NCBI GenBank assembly: GCA_963795055.1
Contig: CAWCGJ010000003.1
Span: 62,001-126,000, forward strand
Length of the DNA stretch: 64,000 bases
Reading direction: 5' to 3'
From: JASHPR01 sp963795055
Lineage (GTDB): Bacteria; Actinomycetota; Actinomycetes; Streptosporangiales; Streptosporangiaceae
Shown here in pieces: positions 53,230 through 60,518 of this stretch (its first letter is position 1; each line of letters begins with the position of its first letter). Position numbers and translations under genes: made by a program. The notes under the pieces are model-generated. The model searched no databases and was not told the DNA's origin. It worked only from the letters and a program-made list of their open reading frames with translations.

Positions 53230-54347
53230 GTGGACAGGAACTCACATGCGAGCTGGGTGAGGTGGGTGCGGGCGACCGGGCCGCGGCCGGGGGGAAGGGG
53301 GCCAGCCTGGGTGAGTTGTGCCAGCTTGGCGTCCGGGTTCCGGCTGGGTTCGTGGTAACGGTCGGGGCGTTCGAGCGCGCGCTGCGCGTGATCGATCCGG
53401 ACGGCTCGGTCCGGCGCGAGATCGAGCGGCTGCCCGCCGCCGACCCCGCCGCCGTGGCCGAGGCTGCCCGGCGGGTCCGGGCCCGGATCGCCGCGGCGCC
53501 GCTGCCCGGGGACCTGCGGGAACAGATCATCGCCCGGTACCGAGGGCTCGGCGGCGACCCAGGCGGCCAGGAGGATGCGGGGGAGGGCGGCGACGTCGCG
53601 GTCGCGGTGCGGTCCAGCGCCACCGGGGAGGACAGCGCCGAGACCAGCTTCGCCGGCCTGCAGGACACCTACCTGTGGGTGCGCGGCGCGGACGCCGTGA
53701 CCGACCACGTCCGCCGGTGCTGGGCGAGCCTGTACAACGCCGAGGCGGTCGGCTACCGGCGGCGGATGAAGCTCAGCGAGCAGGACCTCGCGATGGCCGT
53801 GGTGGTCCAGCGCATGGTCGAGCCGCGCTGCGCCGGGGTCATGTTCACCTGCAGCCCGGTGACCGGCGACCGCTCGGTGATCGCCGTCGAGGGCTGCTGG
53901 GGCCTGGGCTCCGCCCTGGTCGGCGGGGATGTCACGCCCGACAGCTTCACGGTCAGCAAGGTAACCGGCGAGATCATCCGGCGCGAGGTGGCCGTCAAGC
54001 TCCGGCTGCACCGCGCCGGCCCGGGCGGTGCCGGGGTGGCCGCCGCTGACGTGCCCGGGCCGCTGCAGGAGGCCGCCTGCCTCAGCGACGCCGAGCTCGC
54101 CGCGCTGGCCCGGCTCGGCGGACGGGTGGAGGATCATTACGGCGCGCCGCAGGACATCGAGTGGGCGATCACCGACGGCGCCTCCCCGGAGGAGAGCGTG
54201 GTGCTGCTGCAGAGCAGGCCCGAGACGGTCTGGGCCCGCCGCCGCGGGAAGCCCCTCGCCGCGCCCAAGGCCCGGGCGGTCGACCACGTCTTCGAGCAGC
54301 TCGGCCAGGTCAACGCGATTACCCCGCGGCGCAACCCGGACCGCTGA
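53226..54347 (+). CDS. PEP synthase N-terminal (ATP-binding) domain protein, PpsB-like half
   Basis: A 373-residue PPDK_N/PEP-synthase ATP-grasp domain. The landmarks are AAGGKGASLGELCQLGVRVPAGFVVT at the N-terminus, VAVRSSATGEDSAETSFAGLQDTYLWVRG, MVEPRCAGVMFTCSPVTGD and DIEWAITDGASPEESVVLLQSRPET (described in parts). It lacks the swivel and PEP-binding domains, which are supplied by the preceding gene for the His-carrying swivel. Expected role: transfer the beta-phosphate of ATP to that His, giving AMP and phosphate. The start lies at the end of element A with GAAGAG upstream. Confidence 0.85.
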   Translation: MSGQELTCELGEVGAGDRAAAGGKGASLGELCQLGVRVPAGFVVTVGAFERALRVIDPDGSVRREIERLPAADPAAVAEAARRVRARIAAAPLPGDLREQIIARYRGLGGDPGGQEDAGEGGDVAVAVRSSATGEDSAETSFAGLQDTYLWVRGADAVTDHVRRCWASLYNAEAVGYRRRMKLSEQDLAMAVVVQRMVEPRCAGVMFTCSPVTGDRSVIAVEGCWGLGSALVGGDVTPDSFTVSKVTGEIIRREVAVKLRLHRAGPGGAGVAAADVPGPLQEAACLSDAELAALARLGGRVEDHYGAPQDIEWAITDGASPEESVVLLQSRPETVWARRRGKPLAAPKARAVDHVFEQLGQVNAITPRRNPDR

Positions 54348-54348
54348 C

Positions 54349-54852
54349 GTGGACCTGACCAGCGACGACGTGCAGGACATCCTGCAGCTGCTGGACGGCC
54401 TGCCGTTCGGCGAGATGCACCTGCGGACCGCTTCGTTCAGCCTCTGGCTGCGCCGCACCGCCGACGGGGAGTGGACGCAGGAGACGCAGGTCCTGCCGGA
54501 ACCCGTCATGACTCCGGCCGCCTCCTCCGCGGAGGCGGCCGGGGCGCCCGGGGTGGCGGAGGCGCCCGGGCCAGCCGGGGGAGCGCCGGACGCGCCGGTG
54601 CCGGACGGGCTGCGGGCGGTACGCACCGCGCTGCCCGGGACGTTCTACCGCGCCCCGATGCCGGGAGCGCCGCCGTTCGTGGAGGTGGGCAGCCGGGTCG
54701 AGCCGGACACGGTCGTCGGGATCATCGAGACCATGAAGCTGATGAACTCGGTCTGCGCGGGCGCCCGCGGCACGGTCGCGGAGATCCTCCTGGCCAACGC
54801 CCAGTTCGCCGAGCGGGACACGGCGCTGATGTGGATCCGGGAAGATCTGTGA
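54349..54852 (+). CDS. Biotin carboxyl carrier protein
   Basis: A 167-residue carrier. The C-terminal lipoyl/biotinyl domain contains the attachment motif ETMKLMN with biotinyl K130. An Ala/Pro/Gly-rich hinge precedes it (residues about 50-90) and the N-terminal 45 residues (DLTSDDVQDILQLLDGLPFGEMHL) probably form a docking region. GTG 54349 starts 1 bp after the previous stop, and the biotin carboxylase GTG overlaps its end. It carries carboxybiotin between the next two gene products. Confidence 0.9.
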   Translation: MDLTSDDVQDILQLLDGLPFGEMHLRTASFSLWLRRTADGEWTQETQVLPEPVMTPAASSAEAAGAPGVAEAPGPAGGAPDAPVPDGLRAVRTALPGTFYRAPMPGAPPFVEVGSRVEPDTVVGIIETMKLMNSVCAGARGTVAEILLANAQFAERDTALMWIREDL

Positions 54853-56222
54853 CGCCGCGCCGGCTGCTGCGCCGGGTCCTCGTGGCCAACCGGGGCGAGA
54901 TCGCCGTGCGCATCGTGCGCAGCTGCCGGTCGCTCGGCATCGAGACCGTGCTCGCGGTTTCCGACGACGACGCCGGCGCGCTGCCCGCCCGGCTGGCCGA
55001 CGCCGCGATCCGGATCGGGCCGCCGGCCCAGGCAGGCGCGCCCGCGGCGGGCTACCTGGACGTCGCCGCGGTCGTCGGTGCCGCGCGGGCCGCGGGAGCC
55101 GACGCGATCCACCCCGGGTACGGGTTCCTGGCCGAGAACCCGCGCCTCGCGCGCGCCTGCGCCGCCGCGGGCCTGGTCTTCATCGGCCCCACGGCCGAGC
55201 AGCTCGAAGCCGCGGGCGACAAGCTCGCGGCGCGCGCCCGCGCGGCCGCGGCGGGCCTGCCGGTGATCCCCGGCGGGGCTGTGAGCGGGCCCGGCGAGGC
55301 GGCCGGGCTGGCGGAACGGATCGGCTGGCCGGTCCTGGTCAAGGCCGCCGGCGGCGGCGGCGGCCGGGGCCTGCGGCCGGTACGCCGGCCCGCGGACCTC
55401 GGCGCGGCGGTCGAGCGCGCCGTCGCGGAGGCCGGCGCCGCGTTCGGCGACCCGCGGGTGTACCTGGAGCGGTACCTGCAGTCCGGCCGCCACGTGGAGG
55501 TGCAGCTGCTCGGCGACGGCGAGCGCGTCATCCACCTGGGCGACCGGGACTGCTCGGTGCAGCGCCGCTACCAGAAGCTGCTGGAGGAGGCCCCCGCCCC
55601 GCGCCTGCCTGACGGCCTGCGGGCCGAGATCCGCCGGGCGGCCGTCGCGTTCGGGGAACTTCTCGGCTATCGCGGGCTGGGCACGGTGGAGTTCCTCGCC
55701 GAGCCCGGGCGCGGCCGGTTCTACTTCCTGGAGATGAACGCGCGGATCCAGGTCGAGCACCCGGTCACCGAGGCCATCTGCGGGCTCGACCTGGTGGCCG
55801 AGCAGATCGCCGTGGCCGAGGGCCTGCCGCTGCGGCTGGCCCAGGACGACGTGCGGCTGGCCGGGCACGCGATCGAGTGCCGGATCAACGCCGAGGACCC
55901 CGCCGACGGGTTCCGGCCCAGCCCGGGCACCGTGACCCGGGCCGTGTTCCCCGCCGGGCCGGGCATCCGGGTGGACACGCACCTGCAGGCGGGCACGGCG
56001 GTGCCGGCCGGGTACGACTCCCTGCTGGCCAAGGTGATCGCCAGCGGCCGGGACCGCGCCGAGGCGCTGGACCGGCTGCGCCGGGCGCTGGCCCGCTGCG
56101 AGATCGCCGGGGTGGCCACCACGATCCCGCTGCACGCCGCGCTGACCGCGCAGCCCGAGTTCGCGCGCGGCGGCGTGGACACCGGCTACCTGGCCCGGTT
56201 CCTCAGCGGGAACCATGGCTGA
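54849..56222 (+). CDS. Biotin carboxylase
   Basis: A 457-residue ATP-grasp carboxylase. It has the N-terminal VLVANRGEIAVRIVRSCRSLGIE, HPGYGFLAENPRLARAC, the ATP loop KAAGGGGGRGLR, the biotin-carboxylase signature EMNARIQVEHPVTE and the C-terminal ECRINAEDPADGFRPSPGTV. It uses ATP and bicarbonate to carboxylate the carrier protein. The chain ends after this domain, so the carboxyltransferase is a separate subunit, encoded next with an 8-bp overlap. It is slightly longer than E. coli AccC-type proteins. Confidence 0.92.
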   Translation: MTPRRLLRRVLVANRGEIAVRIVRSCRSLGIETVLAVSDDDAGALPARLADAAIRIGPPAQAGAPAAGYLDVAAVVGAARAAGADAIHPGYGFLAENPRLARACAAAGLVFIGPTAEQLEAAGDKLAARARAAAAGLPVIPGGAVSGPGEAAGLAERIGWPVLVKAAGGGGGRGLRPVRRPADLGAAVERAVAEAGAAFGDPRVYLERYLQSGRHVEVQLLGDGERVIHLGDRDCSVQRRYQKLLEEAPAPRLPDGLRAEIRRAAVAFGELLGYRGLGTVEFLAEPGRGRFYFLEMNARIQVEHPVTEAICGLDLVAEQIAVAEGLPLRLAQDDVRLAGHAIECRINAEDPADGFRPSPGTVTRAVFPAGPGIRVDTHLQAGTAVPAGYDSLLAKVIASGRDRAEALDRLRRALARCEIAGVATTIPLHAALTAQPEFARGGVDTGYLARFLSGNHG

Positions 56223-57706
56223 CATCCAGCTGGTCGACACGTCGATCCGGGACGGCAACCAGAGCCTGTGGGGCGCGACTGGCCTCAAGACCGCGCACAT
56301 CCTGCAGATCGCCCCGATCATGGACCGCGTGGGCTTCCGGGCGCTCGACTTCAGCGCCAGCACCCACATGGGCGTGTCGGTCCGCACCCACAAGGAGAAC
56401 CCCTGGGAGCTGATCCGGCTGGCCCACGCCGCGGCGCCGAACACCCCGCTGCAGTTCATCGGGTCCGGCCTGCGGTTCATCTCCTGGCAGCTGGCCCACC
56501 CCGACCTGATCCAGCTCGTCTACGACCGGCTGGTCATTGCCGGCATGTCCCGCTTCGTCATCCTCGATCCCATGCACGACATGGAGGCCGTGCTGCGGAC
56601 CGCGCGGATGCTGCGCCGGGCCGGCGCCGCCGAGACCATCGCCGCGCTGACCTACACGATCTCCGCCGTGCACGACGACGGTTTCTACGCCGGCCTGGCC
56701 GGCCAGATGGCGGCCTGCCCGGACATCGACCGCGTGTACGTCAAGGACCCGGCCGGCCTGCTGACCCCGGAGCGCGCGCGTACCCTGATCCCGGCCATCC
56801 GGGCCCGGCTCGGCGAGGCGAAGCCCCTGGAGCTGCACTCGCACTGCACGATCGGGCTGTCCCCGCTGACCTGCCTGGCCGCCGCGGACCTCGGCGTGTC
56901 GGCCCTGCACGTGGCGTGCGGGTCGCTGGCCAACGGCACCTCGCTGCCGAACGCCCAGCGCATCGTGGCCAACCTGCGGGAACTCGGGCACACCGTGGAC
57001 ATCGACGACCGGCTGCTGGCCGTCGTGGCCGACTACTTCACCCGGCTGGCCCGGGTGGAGTCGCTGCCAGCCCGGCACGCCGCAGGAGTACGACGCGTCG
57101 TTCCTGCGGCACCAGGTGGCGGGCGGCGTCATGACCACCACGCGGCGCCAGCTCGACGAGCTCGGGCTCGGCGACCGGTTCGGCGCGGTGATGGAGGAGG
57201 TCAGCCGGGTCCGCGCGGAACTCGGCTACCCGATCATGGTCACCCCGTTCCCGCAGATGGTGTGCGGCCAGGCGCTGTACAACGTGATCGGTGCCGAGCG
57301 CTACGCCAACGTCTCCGACCAGGTGATCCGCTACGTGCTGGGACGTTTCGGCCGGCCCACCGCTCCGGTCGACCCGGACGTGGCCGACCGCATCCTGTCC
57401 CGCCCCCGGGCCCGGGAGCTGATGGCCGAGCCGCCGCCGTCCGCGCCGGCCGAGCTGCGCAAGCGCTTCCCGGCCGGGATCAGCGACGAGGAGTTCCTGC
57501 TCCGCGCGACCATGCCCGCCGGGGAGGTCGACGCGATGCTCGCCGCCGGGCCGGCCCGGCGCCACTACAACCCCGACCTCAAGCCGGTACTCGACCTGCT
57601 CGCCGGCCTGGCGGAGCGTCCCGGCGTGTCCGGCGTTGTCGTCGATAAGCCGGGCTTCCGCCTGGAACTGCGCGCGGACCAGCCGGAAGGCCCGGCCCGT
57701 GCCTGA
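56215..57706 (+). CDS. HMGL-type carboxyltransferase (pyruvate/oxaloacetate-like), interrupted by a one-base frameshift
   Basis: Residues 1-285 form a TIM-barrel carboxyltransferase. The entry motif DTSIRDGNQSLWGA differs from the usual RDAHQS of pyruvate carboxylases. The active-site Lys region is VYVKDPAGLLTP and the metal His pair is ELHSHCTIG. Near 57065-57073 the frame shifts by one extra base, then continues QPGTPQEYDASFLRHQVAGGVMTTTRRQLDELGLG and the conserved PYC_OADA tail ending near 57706. Both halves are otherwise intact (about 496 residues joined), so this may be a sequencing error. It should transfer CO2 from biotin to an acceptor, possibly an enol or enol-phosphate. Confidence 0.82.
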
Positions 57707-57803
57707 CCACGCGGTGCCTGACCACGCCTCGCCTGACCACGCGGTGCCGGACCACACGGTGCCTGACCACGCGGTGCCGGACCACGCGGTGCCTGACCAC
57801 GGG
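57699..57803. repeat. Seven tandem copies of a 15-bp unit
   Basis: The unit is close to GTGCCTGACCACGCG and encodes VPDHA. Seven copies run without spacers across the stop of the carboxyltransferase gene and into the HAD gene. Copy variants change the first or last residue (SPDHA, VPDHT, VPDHG). Length variation by replication slippage is expected. Confidence 0.9.
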
Positions 57804-58643
57804 GCGCGGGAGCGGCTGCGCACGGCCCGGGGCTTCGTCTTCGACCTGGACGGGACCCTGGTGCTCGGCGACCGCCACAACCGCGGGCTGGCGCCGCTGC
57901 CCGGCGCGCTGGAGATCACCCGGTGGGCGGCGCGGCGCCGGCGGCCGTTCGTGGTGTTCACCAACGGCACCACCAAGACGCCGCAGGAGCTGGCGCGGAC
58001 GCTGCGGGGGATCGGCTTCGACCTGCCGGACGACGCGGTGATGACCCCGGCCAGCAGCGCGGTGCGGGTGCTCACCCGGCGCGGGCACCGCCGGGTGCTG
58101 GTCCTGGGCGGGGAGGGCCTCACCGTCCCGCTGCTCGAAGCGGGGCTCGAGGCGGTGCCGGCCGCGGGCGAGCCGAAGCCCCGGGCGGACGCGGTGCTCG
58201 TGGGCTGGTACCCGGACTTCACCCTGGCCGTGCTCGAGGGCGCCTGCCACGCGGTCTGGGGCGGCGCCGAGGTCTACACCGCCTCGCAGTCGATGTTCTT
58301 CGCGACCGCGCAGGGCCGGGCGATCGGCACCTCCCGCGCGATCTCGGCGATGCTCCGCAGCCTGACCGGCTGCCGGGTGCGCCTGGTCGGCAAGCCGTCG
58401 CTGGACGCGCTGCGCAGCGCCGCCGGGCGCCTCGGCCTGCGCCCGGCCGAGCTGGCCGTCGTGGGTGACGACCCCGAGCTCGAGGTGCCGATGGCGCACC
58501 GGGGCCGCGCGCTGGCCATCGCCGTGGCGTCCGGGCTCGGCGGCGCCGGAGCCTACGATCACCTGCCCCCGGCCCGGCGCCCGCACCTGCAGGTGCGCGG
58601 GGTCGACGAGCTGCTGTCCATCTGCCAGGAGGAGGAACCGTGA
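57699..58643 (+). CDS. HAD-IIA family phosphatase (NagD-like) with N-terminal pentapeptide repeats
   Basis: A 314-residue HAD hydrolase. Motif I is FVFDLDGTLVLGD, motif II is FTNGTTK, the Lys motif is GKPSLDAL and motif IV is VVGDDPELEVPMA; the long insert after motif II is the type IIA cap. Relatives dephosphorylate p-nitrophenyl phosphate, pyridoxal phosphate, phosphoglycolate or nucleotides. The first 35 residues are seven copies of (V/S)PDH(A/T/G). Start GTG 57699 overlaps the carboxyltransferase stop. Since each repeat contains GTG, the true start may vary. It may clear a phosphorylated intermediate of the cluster, which is inference. Confidence 0.85.
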   Translation: MPDHAVPDHASPDHAVPDHTVPDHAVPDHAVPDHGARERLRTARGFVFDLDGTLVLGDRHNRGLAPLPGALEITRWAARRRRPFVVFTNGTTKTPQELARTLRGIGFDLPDDAVMTPASSAVRVLTRRGHRRVLVLGGEGLTVPLLEAGLEAVPAAGEPKPRADAVLVGWYPDFTLAVLEGACHAVWGGAEVYTASQSMFFATAQGRAIGTSRAISAMLRSLTGCRVRLVGKPSLDALRSAAGRLGLRPAELAVVGDDPELEVPMAHRGRALAIAVASGLGGAGAYDHLPPARRPHLQVRGVDELLSICQEEEP

Positions 58644-58677
58644 GCCAGACCCGCGACTCCCCGGAGCGGGCGGCGTC

Positions 58678-58953
58678 ATGCGAGCGGTAGGCATCACCCG
58701 GTTCGGCGGTCCGACCGAGCGCTCGATCAAGATCATCCCGGTCTGGGTCGGCGACTACCTGCACGAGCGGGACAAGCTGCCCGGCCTGGCCCGCGGGCTG
58801 AGTAACGCCGAACTCGCCGCGGAGCTCACCCTCAGCGAGGCCACGGTCAAGACGCACGTGGGGCGCATCCTGGCCAGGTTGCAGCTCAGGGACCGGGTGC
58901 AGGCCGTGGTGCTGGCCTACCAGACCGGGCTGGTCGGCCCGGGGCCATCCTGA
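58678..58953 (+). pseudogene. Chimeric remnant: alcohol dehydrogenase N-terminus joined to a LuxR HTH C-terminus
   Basis: A 91-residue frame from ATG 58678 begins MRAVGITRFGGPTE, the start of a zinc-type alcohol dehydrogenase/quinone oxidoreductase. After about 35 residues it becomes LARGLSNAELAAELTLSEAT followed by VKTHVGRILARLQL, the C-terminal recognition region of a LuxR-type regulator. Neither protein is complete, so this looks like the scar of a deletion joining two genes. It could still be expressed as a small DNA-binding protein. It overlaps the convergent AAA gene by 68 bp. Confidence 0.65.
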
Positions 58954-60367
58954 GGCCTCGGTCGAGGTCATCTTCGTCGGAGCCGAGCAGGGAACGGGTC
59001 AGCACATGGTGCTCGCTGTTCATCTCGTCGAGCACCGTGGTGAAGTACTCGCCGCGCAGCACGGGCGGGCGCTCGCCGGCCCGCAGCGATACCAGCACCG
59101 TTCGCCTGATCAGTTCCTTGATGAAGGAGGCGGTCACGCCGTCGGTGGCCGCTGCTACTTCGGCGGCGTCCGCTTCCATGGCCAGGTCCCGCGCGTACAG
59201 CCGGAGCAGCCGTTCGCGGCAGGCGGCGTCGGGACGGGGGATCTCGATAGCGAGATCGACCCGGCCGGGGCGGTCGGCCAGCGCGATCTCCAGGATGTCC
59301 GCCCGGTTGGTGGTCAGCACGAACGTCACATCGGCGTCCGCGCCGACCCCGTCCATGGCTTCGAGCAGGGAGAACAGCAGCGGATTACTGTCCGGGGTGA
59401 AGTCCCGGTCCATGCCGACGAGGTCGACGTCCTCCAGCACGACCATGGACGGCTGCAGGCCTCGGGCCAGGGCCGCGGCCTGGTCGATGAACCGGATGGA
59501 CGTCCCGGTGAGCAGGATGACCGTGGTCGCGGTGAGCCGCCCGGCCAGGTAGCGCACGGTGTGCGTCTTGCCCGTCCCCGGCGGCCCGTGCAGCAGCAGG
59601 CCGCGCTTGAGATGCTGCCCCGCATCGAGCAGCTCCCGCGACAGGTCACCTATGCCGGCGATGTGCTGCTCGACGGTCTCGAGCACGCCGTCGGGCAGCA
59701 CGACGTCCTCGGCGGCGACCGTCGGCCGGGGCAGGAACGAGACCAGCTGGTTGCCGTGGTGCTCGCTGACACTGAAGCTGAGCACCTGGGCGCGGAACGC
59801 GTTGTGCGCGCGGATCAGCCGCCCGATCTCGTCGCGGGTGGCAGTGCCCGGCCCGGGATCCGCCGCGAGTATCTCCACGCTGCAGTGCGGCGGGCCGAAC
59901 TCCTGCGTCGCGCGCAGGCCGATGACGACCGGTGCGCCATCGGGTGCGGCCGTCGCGATCAGGCCGAGCGTCACGACCGCGGTGTTCTCCTCCGGCCCGA
60001 CCGCGGCGGTCCCGTAACTGGCGGCGCCGAACCGGACCATCGCAGTGTGCGTGGATAGCGTGATCATTGACAGCAGCCCTTCGCCCGGCCGATGGCCAGG
60101 TCCGGTGGCGCCGAACCAGGTGCCGGTGCTGCCGTGGACCGCGAGATAAGCGTTGACGCCCCGCTGCAGGTTCACGTGATCCCAGATCGGGAACCGCTCG
60201 GTGATCGGCACGATTTCCGACAGATCGCAGCCCAGATGGCCCGTCACGCGCGCTACCAGCTCATTCGGGCCGGCGTCCTCGGCCAGCGTCCTGGCCGCGA
60301 TCTCGACGAGCTGGCGCAGGCCGCGGGCCAGGCCCCGGAGGTCTTCAGTATCCGGCTGAGTCGTCAC
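58886..60367 (-). CDS. AAA-family ATPase
   Basis: A 493-residue protein. An N-terminal domain of about 230 residues without clear family features precedes one AAA module. Walker A is LLHGPPGTGKTHTVRYLAG, Walker B is MVVLEDVDLVGMD, sensor 1 is VLTTNRADILE and the Arg-finger region is ADRPGRVDLAIEIPRPD, followed by the helical lid. It resembles stand-alone AAA chaperone-like ATPases of the Cdc48/Bcs1 group. GTG 60367 is used. Element B lies in its upstream region. No substrate can be inferred. Confidence 0.83.
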   Translation of the reverse strand: MTTQPDTEDLRGLARGLRQLVEIAARTLAEDAGPNELVARVTGHLGCDLSEIVPITERFPIWDHVNLQRGVNAYLAVHGSTGTWFGATGPGHRPGEGLLSMITLSTHTAMVRFGAASYGTAAVGPEENTAVVTLGLIATAAPDGAPVVIGLRATQEFGPPHCSVEILAADPGPGTATRDEIGRLIRAHNAFRAQVLSFSVSEHHGNQLVSFLPRPTVAAEDVVLPDGVLETVEQHIAGIGDLSRELLDAGQHLKRGLLLHGPPGTGKTHTVRYLAGRLTATTVILLTGTSIRFIDQAAALARGLQPSMVVLEDVDLVGMDRDFTPDSNPLLFSLLEAMDGVGADADVTFVLTTNRADILEIALADRPGRVDLAIEIPRPDAACRERLLRLYARDLAMEADAAEVAAATDGVTASFIKELIRRTVLVSLRAGERPPVLRGEYFTTVLDEMNSEHHVLTRSLLGSDEDDLDRGLRMAPGRPARSGRPAPRPAPGP

Positions 60368-60427
60368 TTGTCCAGAATGCCCGAAACCCGCAGATCATGG
60401 CACCGTGTTTCCCCGGTCGTTCTCCGA

Positions 60428-60518
60428 TCATCGCGACTTTTCACGCGATCCAGTCATTTCCTGAGATGATATGTCCGGAATGTGAGCACGGATCCCATGA
60501 AAAGATGAAGATGATCAC
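60428..60518. repeat. Inverted-arm intergenic element, copy B, overlapping the 3' end of metK
   Basis: On the minus strand it starts TGATCATCTTCATCTTTTCA and ends GACTGGATCGCGTGAAAAG then TCGCGATGA. Arms at 60490-60504 and 60437-60451 are complementary except for three central bases. It aligns with copy A over about 88 bp. The last 21-22 codons of metK lie inside or at the edge of it. Confidence 0.7.

Noticed and set aside
57116..57706. Independent gene for the C-terminal carboxyltransferase fragment
   Set aside because: It begins in the middle of a conserved domain without a ribosome site. A single extra base upstream explains it better as part of one gene.
60428..60518. SAM-sensing riboswitch near metK
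   Set aside because: The element is at the 3' end of metK, not its leader, and lacks the conserved core features of SAM riboswitch classes as I know them. The true leader of the operon lies beyond the right edge.
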